Origin: JAXMEQ01 sp046348225
GTDB taxonomy: Bacteria > Pseudomonadota > Gammaproteobacteria > Burkholderiales > Burkholderiaceae_C
NCBI GenBank assembly: GCA_046348225.1
Contig: JAXMEQ010000013.1
Coordinates: 1-64,000, forward strand
Direction of reading: 5' to 3'
DNA length: 64,000 nucleotides
Position 1 is the stretch's first letter; the number at the start of each line of letters is the position of its first letter. A model generated the notes under the pieces. The model was not told the origin of the DNA. It saw only the letters and a program-made list of their open reading frames with translations, and searched no databases. Below, one piece after another: positions 49,945 through 58,780 of this stretch. The translations under genes and the position numbers were made by a program.

Positions 49945-51009
49945 TCAGTCCGCCAGTGCGGCCAGCCGCTGCTGTGCCGCCGTGCAGTCGCCAAACTGCT
50001 GCACCACCCAGCTGTCGCTGTGATAGTTGGGCAGGTAGCGCTCACCCGCATCGCACAGCAGCGACAGGATGGCGCCCCGCTCACCGCGTTCGCGCATGGC
50101 GTGCGCAAGCTGCAGCATGGCCACAAAGTTGGTGCCGGTGGACGGCCCGACGCGGCGCCCCAGCAGGCCCGACAGCACGCGCATGGCGGCCACGGAGTCG
50201 GCGTCGCTCACCACCACCATGCGGTCCACCAGGGTGCGGATGAAGCTGGGCTCCACCCGCGGCCGGCCAATGCCCTCGATGCGCGAGCCCGGGCCGGTGA
50301 GGCTGGCGTCCCCGCTGGCGTGGTAGGCGGCAAACACGCTGCCCTGCGGGTCGGCCACGCAGAGCTCGGTGGCCAGCTGCTGGTAGCGGATGTAGCGGCC
50401 GATGGTGGCGCTGGTGCCGCCGGTGCCGGCGCCCACCACCACCCAGCGCGGCACCGGGTAGCGCTCGCGCGCCATCTGGGCAAACATGCTTTGCGCGATG
50501 TTGTTGTTGCCGCGCCAGTCGGTGGCCCGCTCGGCGTGGGTGAACTGGTCCATGTAGTGGCCACCGGTGGCGGCTGCCACGGCGCGGGCCTCGTCGTACA
50601 CCTGCGCGGCGCTGTCCACCAGGTGGCAGCGCCCGCCGTGGAACTCGATCTGCGCGATTTTTTCCGGCGAAGTGCTGCGCGGCATCACCGCCACAAAGGG
50701 CAGGCCCAGCAGGCGCGCGAAGTAGGCCTCGCTGACCGCCGTGGAGCCGCTGGACGCTTCCACCACCGTGCTGCCTTCGTGCAGCCAGCCATTGCACAGG
50801 GCATAGAGAAACAGCGAGCGCGCCAGCCGGTGCTTCAGGCTGCCCGTGGGGTGGGTGGATTCGTCTTTCAGGTACAGGTCGACGCCGTCGCGCGCCAGCG
50901 CCGGCAGGGGCAGGGCGATCAGGTGGGTATCGGCGCTGCGCTGGAAGTCGGCCTCGATGCGGGCGATGGCGTCATGTTCCCAGGCGCGCAGGGTGGGGGG
51001 GCTGTGCAT
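49945..51009 (-). CDS. PLP-dependent cysteine synthase family protein
   Basis: A 354-aa fold-type II PLP enzyme. The cofactor lysine is K59 in HPTGSLKHRLA; phosphate-binding GTGGTSATIGRY and EASSGSTAVSEAYFA follow. It resembles the group that includes the mycobacterial Cds1 cysteine desulfhydrase rather than CysK/CysM, so cysteine breakdown or a beta-replacement reaction is possible. It lies 3 nt upstream of the AttH-like gene and 42 nt downstream of the permease gene. Confidence 0.85.
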   Translation of the reverse strand: MHSPPTLRAWEHDAIARIEADFQRSADTHLIALPLPALARDGVDLYLKDESTHPTGSLKHRLARSLFLYALCNGWLHEGSTVVEASSGSTAVSEAYFARLLGLPFVAVMPRSTSPEKIAQIEFHGGRCHLVDSAAQVYDEARAVAAATGGHYMDQFTHAERATDWRGNNNIAQSMFAQMARERYPVPRWVVVGAGTGGTSATIGRYIRYQQLATELCVADPQGSVFAAYHASGDASLTGPGSRIEGIGRPRVEPSFIRTLVDRMVVVSDADSVAAMRVLSGLLGRRVGPSTGTNFVAMLQLAHAMRERGERGAILSLLCDAGERYLPNYHSDSWVVQQFGDCTAAQQRLAALAD

Positions 51010-51015
51010 GGCGGA

Positions 51016-51021
51016 ATTGTC
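51016..51021 (-). promoter_or_regulatory. -10-like box GACAAT before the cysteine synthase-like gene
   Basis: GACAAT on the minus strand ends 6 nt before the ATG; no Shine-Dalgarno. Confidence 0.35.
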
Positions 51022-51051
51022 GCAGGCGGGGCGTCGGCGTCGACGGTGTGG

Positions 51052-53598
51052 CTACCAGTCTTCCTTGACCGCCAGCACCGCGTCGCGCCCGGCCGCCGCA
51101 CGACCGGCCAGCCACGCGGTGGCGGTACCGGCCACCACCACGGCCAGGCCCAGCGCCAGCAGGCGCAGCCAGGGCACGGCGAGGTCCATGGTCCAGTGAA
51201 AGCTCTGCGGGTTGACCACATGCACCAGCACCACGCTCACGGCCAGACCCAGGGCCAGGCCGGCCAGGCTGCCGATCAGCGTCCAGGCCATGCCCTCGCC
51301 CGCGACCACGGTGAGCACCTGGCGCCGCGTCAGGCCAAGGTGGGCCAGCAGGCCGAACTCCTTGCGGCGGGCCAGCACCTGGGCACTGAAGTTGGCCGCC
51401 ACCCCGAACAGGCCGATCGCAATGGCCACCGCCTGCAGCCAGTACGTCACGGCAAAGCTGCGGTCGAAGATGCGCAACGAGAGGGCGCGGATCTCGCTGG
51501 CCGAGGCGAATTCCAGCAAGCCGTCAGCCCCCGATTCGCGGGCCACCGCGGTGATGGCGTCCTGCACCCGGGCCGCGTCGGCATCGGGCGCCAGCCAGAG
51601 GGCCAGGTCGTTGACGCGCCGGTCGCCCGTCAGGCGCTCGAAGTCGGCCTGTGCGATGGTGATGGCGCCGCTCTGGCGGGCATAGTCGCGCCACACACCT
51701 GCTACAAAAAACAGAGCGCCCTGCGCAGATCCGGTGCGGCTTTCGGGCATGAATGCCTGTGAAAGCAGAGCCAGATCGGTGCCCGGGCGGGCATCGTACA
51801 GGTCCACCATGGCCTCGCTCACATACACGCCCACCCGGCCGGCGGGCACGGGCAGGGGCTCACCCACCAGCGGCAGCGCCGCCAGCGGGTTGTCCAGTGC
51901 CCGCGCGATCAGTGTGACAGGCGGGCGCGCCGGGTCCAGCAGCAGCGGCTGGGTGCGCAGGGTGCCCACGCGCGCCACGCCCGGCAGCTGCGCCACCCGC
52001 TGCACGAAGGTGGGCTCCAGCCAGGCGCCATCGCCCCCCGCGGCGGCCGTACGCACGTACAGGCCGGCGGGCAGCACCACATCCAGCCACTGCGTCACGC
52101 TGTCGCGGAAGCTGGCCACCATCACCGTCAGCGCCACCGCCAGGCTCAGCGATGCGACCACCCCGCTCACGGCCACGGCCGCGCTTTCGCGTACCCGGCG
52201 CGCGCGCTCCACCGCCAGCAGCGGCAGCGCGCGCTGCGCCACCCAGGGCGCCAGCTGGTCGTACAGCAGCGTCACGGCCCAGGGCAGCGCGGTGATGCCG
52301 CCCACCAGCAGCAGCGCCACCGCGCCATAGGCCGCCAGCGGCAGGCCCGCCACGGGCGGCAACAGGGCCAGCAGGCCACCTGCCACCACCAGCACGCCAC
52401 TGAGCCAGTGGCTGCGGCCACGCCGTGTGGCAAGCCCCAGGCCCTTGAGCGCCTGCGCCAGCGGCAGCTGCTGCACGGCACGGGCCGGCCACCAGCCGCC
52501 CGCCAGCGCGGCGAGCAGGCCCAGGCCGCCGTAGACGAGGGCGGCGCCGGCGTCCCACTGCAGCGCCGGCACCGCACCCGGAAAGTAGCCGCCACCCAGG
52601 TCGCCGCCCAACAGGCGCAGCGCCAGCGCTGCCAGTGCCGTACCCAGTGCCACGCCCAGCACGCTGCCCAGCGCGCCCAGCAGGGCCGACTCCACCAGGA
52701 CCAGGCGCAGACGCTGGCGCGCGGTCAGGCCCAGCACGCCCAGCAGGGCGAACTGGCGGGCCCGCCGCGCCACGCTGAGCGACAGCACCGAAAACACCAG
52801 AAACGCGCCGGTGAACAGCGCCACCAGCGCCAGCACCGTGAGGTTGACGCGGTAGGCGCGCGACAGGTTGCTCACCCGCTGCGCTGCGTCCCCCGGCAGG
52901 CTGGCGGCCACATCACCCGGCAGCGCCAGGGCGCGCACCACGGCTTCACGGTCCGCACCCGGCGCGAGCCGGATGTCGATGCGCGACAGCTGCCCGCCGC
53001 GACCGAACAGGTCTTGCGCGGCGCCGATGTCCATCACCGCGAGCGGGCCGCCGCCAGCACTGACAGTGCCGCCGCGCTGCAGGGCGCGCAACTGCTGGCC
53101 CACCTGCAGTGGCACGGGCGCGTCGGACGCTGCGCCTGCCAGCAAGGCCTGCGCGGCCGGGTTCAGGAACATGGTGCCGGGCGCGAACAGCGCAAAGCGG
53201 TCGGCGTCGGCGTGCGGCACCGGCATCAGCGCCGGCGCCACCGCGGCAATGACCAGTGCATCCACCCCCAGCACACGCACCGCCTTGCGGCTGCCGTCCG
53301 GGGTGCGCAGCAGCGTCTGTACTTCCAGCACCGGGCTGGCCAGCGCCACGCCGGGGTGGGCCGCTACCCGCGCGAACAGGGCTTCGTCAAAACCGCCACG
53401 CACCGCGCGCAGCTCGGCGTCGGGCTGGCCGTTGACCGAGCGAACGGCGCTGGAAAACTCGCTCAGGGCCGAGGCGTTGATCAGGTGCACGGCGAAGGCC
53501 AGCGCCACGCCCAGCATGACTGCCACCACGGCTGCGGCGTTGCGCCAGGGGTGCTGGCGAAGCTCCTGCCAGGAAAAGGTGGCCAGCAGCGCAGTCAT
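51052..53598 (-). CDS. FtsX-like ABC transporter permease
   Basis: An 848-aa membrane protein with duplicated architecture: an N-terminal helix, a large periplasmic domain (about 45-250), three helices, a short middle segment with further helices, a second periplasmic domain and three C-terminal helices. The FtsX core motifs are around ARRARQFALLGVLGLTARQ and LARRKEFGLLAHLGLTRRQVLTVV. It needs a separate ATPase, probably the LolD-like protein at 60 kb. Likely role: moving lipid or lipoprotein cargo out of the inner membrane. It starts 5 nt after the SDR gene. The stretch coding GSAQGALFFVAG lies in a degenerate palindromic repeat. Confidence 0.88.
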   Translation of the reverse strand: MTALLATFSWQELRQHPWRNAAAVVAVMLGVALAFAVHLINASALSEFSSAVRSVNGQPDAELRAVRGGFDEALFARVAAHPGVALASPVLEVQTLLRTPDGSRKAVRVLGVDALVIAAVAPALMPVPHADADRFALFAPGTMFLNPAAQALLAGAASDAPVPLQVGQQLRALQRGGTVSAGGGPLAVMDIGAAQDLFGRGGQLSRIDIRLAPGADREAVVRALALPGDVAASLPGDAAQRVSNLSRAYRVNLTVLALVALFTGAFLVFSVLSLSVARRARQFALLGVLGLTARQRLRLVLVESALLGALGSVLGVALGTALAALALRLLGGDLGGGYFPGAVPALQWDAGAALVYGGLGLLAALAGGWWPARAVQQLPLAQALKGLGLATRRGRSHWLSGVLVVAGGLLALLPPVAGLPLAAYGAVALLLVGGITALPWAVTLLYDQLAPWVAQRALPLLAVERARRVRESAAVAVSGVVASLSLAVALTVMVASFRDSVTQWLDVVLPAGLYVRTAAAGGDGAWLEPTFVQRVAQLPGVARVGTLRTQPLLLDPARPPVTLIARALDNPLAALPLVGEPLPVPAGRVGVYVSEAMVDLYDARPGTDLALLSQAFMPESRTGSAQGALFFVAGVWRDYARQSGAITIAQADFERLTGDRRVNDLALWLAPDADAARVQDAITAVARESGADGLLEFASASEIRALSLRIFDRSFAVTYWLQAVAIAIGLFGVAANFSAQVLARRKEFGLLAHLGLTRRQVLTVVAGEGMAWTLIGSLAGLALGLAVSVVLVHVVNPQSFHWTMDLAVPWLRLLALGLAVVVAGTATAWLAGRAAAGRDAVLAVKEDW
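51701..51728. repeat. Degenerate dispersed repeat inside the permease gene
   Basis: GCTACAAAAAACAGAGCGCC followed by CTGCGCAG; the stem is imperfect, but the order of elements matches the other copies. Confidence 0.5.
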
Positions 53599-53603
53599 GC
53601 GGC

Positions 53604-54329
53604 CTACCAGGGCAACGCGGTGCCGTCGTAGCTGCGGAACTGTCCGCTGTCGGCAGGTGTCAGCGTGTCCAGCACGGCCAGCATCTCGCGCGCCGCCTGC
53701 GCGGGTGCCCGGCCGATCTCCGCACCGCGAAACGGCGCCGACAGTGCCGTGCTGACGGTGCCCGGATGCAGCGCCACCAGCACCGCAGCGGGCTGCGTGC
53801 GCCGGAGTTCAATGGCGGCAGTCTTCACCAGCATGTTCAGCGCCGCCTTGGATGCGCGGTAGCTGTACCAGCCACCCAGGCGGTTGTCGCCAATGCTGCC
53901 CACCTTGGCCGACAGCAGCGCCATCACGCTGCGCTGCGGCGCCAGCAGCGGGCTGAAGTGGCGCAGCAGCAGCGCCGGCCCGAAGGTGTTGGCCTGGAAG
54001 GTGGCCAGCAGCTGCGCCTGGTGCAGGTCGCCCAGCTTCTTCTCGGGCATGAAGCCCGGCCCGTGCAGCAACCCGGCTGCGTTGATGATCAGGTGGTACG
54101 GCCCCTGGCCCGCGAGCTGCGCCGCGGCCCGGGCAACGCTCGGCTCGTCGCTGAAATCCAGCGCGGGCACCGAGCGCCGGTGTACGCCCAGGGCAAGGCC
54201 GCAGCCCGGGTCGGCCTGCAGCTGCGCCAGCAGCGCCGCGCCAATGCCGCCAGACGCGCCCACCACCAGCGCGCGCCAGCCCGCCGGCAGGGACTGCAAG
54301 GGTGCGGCAGAAGGGTTGGCGGCGTCCAT
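53604..54329 (-). CDS. Short-chain dehydrogenase/reductase
   Basis: A 241-aa NAD(P)-dependent oxidoreductase. The nucleotide motif is GASGGIG (24-30), NAAG follows at 83-86, and the catalytic set is S140, Y157, K161 (YSYRASKAALN). Substrate unknown. It resembles the CsgA/carbonyl reductase-like SDRs. It is 5 nt upstream of the permease gene, so the two may be cotranscribed. Confidence 0.88.
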   Translation of the reverse strand: MDAANPSAAPLQSLPAGWRALVVGASGGIGAALLAQLQADPGCGLALGVHRRSVPALDFSDEPSVARAAAQLAGQGPYHLIINAAGLLHGPGFMPEKKLGDLHQAQLLATFQANTFGPALLLRHFSPLLAPQRSVMALLSAKVGSIGDNRLGGWYSYRASKAALNMLVKTAAIELRRTQPAAVLVALHPGTVSTALSAPFRGAEIGRAPAQAAREMLAVLDTLTPADSGQFRSYDGTALPW

Positions 54330-54336
54330 GGCAGTC

Positions 54337-54342
54337 AGTCTA
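54337..54342 (-). promoter_or_regulatory. -10-like box TAGACT before the SDR gene
   Basis: TAGACT on the minus strand ends 7 nt before the ATG; no Shine-Dalgarno. Confidence 0.4.
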
Positions 54343-54399
54343 GTGGCTCAGCGCGCCGTGCGAGGGCGCGCGATGACATGGCCCCTGTGCACGACCTGA

Positions 54400-54405
54400 A
54401 ATAAT
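54400..54405 (+). promoter_or_regulatory. -10-like box AATAAT before the threonine dehydratase-like gene
   Basis: AATAAT ends 5 nt before the ATG; no Shine-Dalgarno. Confidence 0.45.
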
Positions 54406-54410
54406 GGCCC

Positions 54411-55388
54411 ATGCCTCTTGACGCCCTGCCTTCCTACGATGACGTGGTGGCCGCGGCTGGCCGGCTGGCCGGCCATGCCCACCGTACCCCTGTGCTGCGT
54501 TCGGCCACGGCCGATGCCCGGCTGGCTGCGCAGCTGTTCTTCAAGTGCGAGAACTTCCAGCGCATGGGCGCCTTCAAGTTCCGCGGCGCCTTCAACGCCC
54601 TGAGCCGTTTCACCCCGGCGCAGAAAGAGGCCGGCGTGGTGACGTTTTCTTCCGGCAATCATGCGCAGGCGATCGCGCTGTCGGCGCGCCTGCTGGGCAT
54701 TCCGGCGGCCATCCTGATGCCGCTGGACGCGCCGCAGGCCAAGGTGGACGCCACACGCGGCTACCTGGGCGACGGCGGCGAGGTGATCCTGTACGACCGT
54801 TACACGCAGGACCGAGAGGCACTGACCGCCGCGCTGGCAGCCAGTCGCGGCATGACACCCATCCCCCCCTATGACCACCCCGACGTGATCGCCGGCCAGG
54901 GCACGGCCGCGCGCGAACTGCTGGACGAGGTGGGGCCGCTCGATGTGCTCTATGTGTGCCTGGGCGGTGGCGGGCTGCTCAGCGGCTGCGCACTGGCGGC
55001 GCGTGCCCTGGCGCCGCAGTGCAAGGTGATCGGTGTGGAGCCGGAGGCCGGCAACGACGGGCAGCAGGCCTTTCGCAGCGGTGCGATCGTGCACATTGCC
55101 ACGCCGCGCACCATTGCCGACGGCGCCCAGACGCAGCACCTGGGGCAGTACACCTTTGAAGTGATCCGCCGCCATGTGGACGACATCGTCACGGTGCGCG
55201 ACGACCAGCTGGTCGATGCCATGCGCTTTTATGCCCAGCGCATGAAGCTCGTGGTCGAGCCCACCGGGTGCCTGAGCCTGGCCGCAGCGTTCGAGGCCGG
55301 CGACGCCCTGCGCGGCCAGCGCGTGGGCATTGTTGTCAGTGGCGGCAATGTGGACCTGGCGCGCTACGCGCAGCTGCTGGCGCCATGA
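54411..55388 (+). CDS. Threonine/serine dehydratase-like PLP enzyme
   Basis: A 325-aa fold-type II PLP enzyme. The Schiff-base lysine is K56 in GAFKFRGAFNAL; SSGNHAQ binds the substrate carboxylate and CLGGGGLLSG the phosphate. There is no C-terminal ACT-like regulatory domain, so it resembles the catabolic threonine dehydratase or serine racemase group. The stop overlaps the GNAT gene start (ATGA), so the two are translated together. Confidence 0.9.
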   Translation: MPLDALPSYDDVVAAAGRLAGHAHRTPVLRSATADARLAAQLFFKCENFQRMGAFKFRGAFNALSRFTPAQKEAGVVTFSSGNHAQAIALSARLLGIPAAILMPLDAPQAKVDATRGYLGDGGEVILYDRYTQDREALTAALAASRGMTPIPPYDHPDVIAGQGTAARELLDEVGPLDVLYVCLGGGGLLSGCALAARALAPQCKVIGVEPEAGNDGQQAFRSGAIVHIATPRTIADGAQTQHLGQYTFEVIRRHVDDIVTVRDDQLVDAMRFYAQRMKLVVEPTGCLSLAAAFEAGDALRGQRVGIVVSGGNVDLARYAQLLAP

Positions 55389-56140
55389 GCCTGGTGCCGG
55401 AAGACATCGAAGCCATCGAGCGCGCAACCTTTGACGCCGTGCCGCCCGAGTCACTGCACGCGTGCGGCCCGTGGCTGGTGGCGATCGACCGCGGCACGGT
55501 GGGCCGTGCCCGCAGTGCCGTGCCGCTGCGCCATGCACAGCCCGCGCCGGATGCGCTGGACGCCATCGAAGCGGTCTATGCGGCCCATGGTCTGGGCGCC
55601 ATGTTGCGTGTGCCGGCTGCGGGCGAGTACGACGCCTTGCGCGCCACAGCTCTGGGGCGGGGCTACACCATGGGCAAACCCACCAGCACCTTCACGGGTT
55701 CGACGACGGCCATGGCCGCGCTGGCCGACGGCGCGCAGGCAGACCTGCTGGCGGTGCCTGACGACGGCTGGCGTGCCGTGTTTCTGGGCGAGGGCTTTGA
55801 CCCGGTGGACGGGGCCAGTCGGGTGCAGATCGTGGCGCGAGCCCGGCACGCGGTGTTTGCCCGCGTGCAGGTGAAGGGCGAAACCGTGGCCGCCGGCATG
55901 GGCAGCTTCAGCCAGGGCTGGGCCAGCGTGCATGGCATGCGCACGCTGGCGCCGTACCGAGGCCAGGGGCTGGCCCGCCAGATACTGTCCGCGCTGGGGC
56001 GGGAAGCACGGCGCCGTGGGTTTGAGCGCGCCTTCCTGCAGGTGGAGGCGGCCAACACCGGTGCCCGCGCGCTGTACCGGCGTGCCGGCTTCCAGCCCGC
56101 CTGGGACTACGCGTACTGGACCGGGCCCGGGCTGCCCTAA
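55385..56140 (+). CDS. GNAT family N-acetyltransferase
   Basis: A 251-aa protein. The C-terminal half carries the GNAT acetyl-CoA motif (GMRTLAPYRGQGLARQILSALGREARRRG) followed by FLQVEAANTGARALYRRAGF. The N-terminal half (1-125) is a poorly conserved GNAT-like lobe, making it a two-lobe acetyltransferase. The acceptor is unknown. Translationally coupled to the dehydratase-like gene by an ATGA overlap. Confidence 0.87.
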   Translation: MSLVPEDIEAIERATFDAVPPESLHACGPWLVAIDRGTVGRARSAVPLRHAQPAPDALDAIEAVYAAHGLGAMLRVPAAGEYDALRATALGRGYTMGKPTSTFTGSTTAMAALADGAQADLLAVPDDGWRAVFLGEGFDPVDGASRVQIVARARHAVFARVQVKGETVAAGMGSFSQGWASVHGMRTLAPYRGQGLARQILSALGREARRRGFERAFLQVEAANTGARALYRRAGFQPAWDYAYWTGPGLP

Positions 56141-56170
56141 GGTGCTATTCACGCCGCGCGAGGGACTGCC

Positions 56171-56176
56171 TACCCT
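56171..56176 (+). promoter_or_regulatory. -10-like box TACCCT before the FG-GAP gene
   Basis: TACCCT ends 6 nt before the ATG; no Shine-Dalgarno. Confidence 0.3.
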
Positions 56177-56182
56177 CGCCGG

Positions 56183-58738
56183 ATGCTGAAGAAAATCGTA
56201 GTGATCTGTGCAGTGGCTGGCGCGACGGTGCTGGCGGGTTGTGGCGGCGGTGGCAGTGACGATGCCGCCGTGCCGCCAGATACGGTGTTCCGTGTCGGCG
56301 GCTGGGTGGCGGGCCTGTCGGGCACGCTGGTGCTGCGCGATACCCGCAGCGGCGAACAGGCTGCCGTGGTCCGCGACGGCCAGTACGCGGTGGGCAATCT
56401 GCGCGCAGGAACCGAATACGACGTGGTGGTGCAGACGCCGCCTGTGGGCCAGACCTGCACTGTGCGCAATGGCCGCGGCACCGTCAGCGCCAGTGTGAAC
56501 AATGTGGAAGTGGTGTGCCGTACCGACATGTACGCAGTGGGCGGCCGCATCGAAGGCCTCGCCGGGCGGCTGGTGCTGGGCACGGCCGACGGCCGCACGC
56601 TGAGCCTGGCCGCCGACGGGCCATTTGCATTCGAGTATGCGCACGGGCAGGCTTATGAAGTGCAGTTGCGCGAGGTACCCGCCGGCCAGATCTGTGTGCT
56701 CACCAACCCCACGGGTACCGCGTTGGGCACCGTGGACAACATGGTCCTGAGCTGCAGTGTTTGGCAGGTCCGGCTGTCGGGCGAGGCCAGCGGCATTACC
56801 GGGCCGGTGACGTTGCGCAATGGCAGCACCGACACGGTGGTGGTGACTGCCAACGGCCGCTTCACCTTTGCGGCCCTGCTGAACCATGGCAGCACCTACG
56901 ACGTGACGGTAGCGGCTGCGCCCGCGGGCCAGAGCTGTACCGTGACGGGCGGGCGCGGCACCATCAGCATGGTTGGCACCGCGCTGACACTCACCTGCAC
57001 CAGGCTGCAGGTGGAAGCGCCGCCACCGCCCATCCCGGCCACCCCCACCGGCCTGACGCTGACCTATGCCGCCAAGTCGCTGCAGTTCGCCTGGAGCGCC
57101 ACGGCCGACGCCACCCGCTACCAGCTCTATGAAGACCCCGACGGTGCCGGGCCGCAGGCGCTGGCGGCGTTGGGCAGCACCGTCGTCACGACCAGTACCT
57201 CGTACGCGATACCGGTGCTGCTGCACCGCAAGCTCAATGCGCGCTATGCCGTGCAGGCCTGCAATGTGTCGGGCTGTGGCAGTGTGTCGGCCACTGTCAC
57301 GCCCGACCTGTCGCGCGCCATTGGCTACTTCAAGGCGTCCAACCCCGGGGCCAACCACCGCTTTGGCGACGTGGGCGGTGTGGCGCTGTCAGCGGACGGC
57401 AGCACGCTGGCCGTGGGCGCTTATGGCGAGGCCAGCAACGGCAGCAGCCCGGCCGACAGCAGCGCGGCGGACGCGGGCGCCGTGTACATCTTCACCCGCA
57501 CCGCCACCGGCTGGGCCCAGCAGGCCTATCTGAAGGCGCCGGTGCCCGAGGCGAGTGATTTCTTTGGCAAGACCCTGGCCCTGTCGGCCGATGGCAACAC
57601 GCTGGCCATCGGCATGGACGGTGAAGACGGCAACTACACCGGCACCTTTGCCGTGACCCCGGCGCACAACAACGGCTCGGGCGACTCCGGCGCGGTGTTT
57701 GTCTACACCCGCAGTGGCAGCGCCTGGGCGCAGCAGGCCTACATCAAGGCCGCCAATGCCGACGCGGGCGACCTGTTCGGCTTCTCGGTAGCGCTTTCGT
57801 CCGACGGCAACACGCTGGCGGTAGGTGCCTACCTGGAAGACGGCAACGCCACCACCATCAACGGCGATGCCAGCAACAACAGTGCAGGCGATGCGGGGGC
57901 GGTGTATGTGTTCACGCGCAGCGGCACGGTGTGGACGCAGCAGGCCTATGTGAAGGCGCAGAACGCCGAAGCCGGCGACTGGTTCGGGCTGGCGCTGGCG
58001 CTGTCAGCCGACGGCAACACGCTGGCCGCGAGCGCCTTCTCCGAGGCTGGCAACGGCAGCAGCCCGGCCGACAACAGCGTGACCGGTGCTGGCGCCGTCT
58101 ATGTGTTTGTGCGCACGGGCAGTACCTGGACGCAGCAGGCCTACTTGAAGTCCAGCAACCCCGAGGCCAGCGACGCGATGGGTTCGTCACTGGCCTTGTC
58201 CAGCGACGGCAATACCCTCGTGGCTGGCGCCCAGGGCGACGACAGCAACCACACCGGCACCTACGCCGTGACACCGGCCGACAACAACCTGGCCAACAAC
58301 GCCGGCGCGGCCTATGTTTTCACCCGCACGGGCGCCGCCTGGAGCCAGCAGGCCTACCTGAAGCCAGCCAACACCGGCGCGACGCAACGCTTCGGCAACC
58401 GCACCGTGATCGCGGGCGACGGCGACACCATTGTGGTCGGTGCCTACCGCGAGAGCAGTGCCTCCAGCGGCCTGGCCGGCAACCCTGCCGACGCCAGCGC
58501 GCTCGACACCGGCGCCGCCTATGTGTTCACCCGCAGCGGCAGCACCTGGACGCAGCAGGCCTACCTGAAGGCGCCCAACGCACAGATCAACGACCGCTTC
58601 GCGCTCGGCCTGGCACTGGCACGCGACGGCAACACCCTGGCGATCGCGGCGCCTGCCGAAGACAGCAACGCCACCGGCATCGGCGGCAACCAGGTCGACA
58701 ACAGCAGCAGCAATGCGGGGGCGGTGTACTTGTACTAG
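56183..58738 (+). CDS. FG-GAP repeat surface lipoprotein
   Basis: An 851-aa lipoprotein. The signal ends in VLAGC with C20 as lipidation site, followed by GGGGSDD. Three ~85-residue modules come next (about 35-110, 112-192, 193-275), each ending in GQxCxV...C, suggesting one disulfide per module. Then a fibronectin III-like segment (about 283-375, PATPTGLTLTYAA). The rest is about seven FG-GAP-type blades of 65-71 residues, each with WxQQAYxKA, FGxxLALSADGNTLAVGA and GAVYVFTRSGS; Asp/Asn-rich loops between may bind calcium. It should form a seven-bladed propeller on the cell surface. Function unknown; adhesion is a guess. Confidence 0.85.
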   Translation: MLKKIVVICAVAGATVLAGCGGGGSDDAAVPPDTVFRVGGWVAGLSGTLVLRDTRSGEQAAVVRDGQYAVGNLRAGTEYDVVVQTPPVGQTCTVRNGRGTVSASVNNVEVVCRTDMYAVGGRIEGLAGRLVLGTADGRTLSLAADGPFAFEYAHGQAYEVQLREVPAGQICVLTNPTGTALGTVDNMVLSCSVWQVRLSGEASGITGPVTLRNGSTDTVVVTANGRFTFAALLNHGSTYDVTVAAAPAGQSCTVTGGRGTISMVGTALTLTCTRLQVEAPPPPIPATPTGLTLTYAAKSLQFAWSATADATRYQLYEDPDGAGPQALAALGSTVVTTSTSYAIPVLLHRKLNARYAVQACNVSGCGSVSATVTPDLSRAIGYFKASNPGANHRFGDVGGVALSADGSTLAVGAYGEASNGSSPADSSAADAGAVYIFTRTATGWAQQAYLKAPVPEASDFFGKTLALSADGNTLAIGMDGEDGNYTGTFAVTPAHNNGSGDSGAVFVYTRSGSAWAQQAYIKAANADAGDLFGFSVALSSDGNTLAVGAYLEDGNATTINGDASNNSAGDAGAVYVFTRSGTVWTQQAYVKAQNAEAGDWFGLALALSADGNTLAASAFSEAGNGSSPADNSVTGAGAVYVFVRTGSTWTQQAYLKSSNPEASDAMGSSLALSSDGNTLVAGAQGDDSNHTGTYAVTPADNNLANNAGAAYVFTRTGAAWSQQAYLKPANTGATQRFGNRTVIAGDGDTIVVGAYRESSASSGLAGNPADASALDTGAAYVFTRSGSTWTQQAYLKAPNAQINDRFALGLALARDGNTLAIAAPAEDSNATGIGGNQVDNSSSNAGAVYLY
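57518..58563 (+). repeat. Tandem DNA repeats coding FG-GAP blades
   Basis: The 11-mer CAGCAGGCCTA recurs at 57518, 57731, 57938, 58133, 58346 and 58553 (spacings 213, 207, 195, 213, 207), marking the start of each blade. The near-identical DNA could allow gain or loss of blades by recombination. Confidence 0.75.
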
Positions 58739-58780
58739 GGTTGCGTGTCAGCGAGCGAGCCCAGGCTGAATGGGGCGGAG

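Noticed and set aside
55451..57358. A 635-codon open frame antisense to the GNAT and FG-GAP genes
   Set aside because: It covers two coding regions and their promoter; composition is that of a shadow.
57518..58563. Regular repeats as a CRISPR array
   Set aside because: The ~207-bp period and in-frame coding of FG-GAP blades show protein repeats, not CRISPR.
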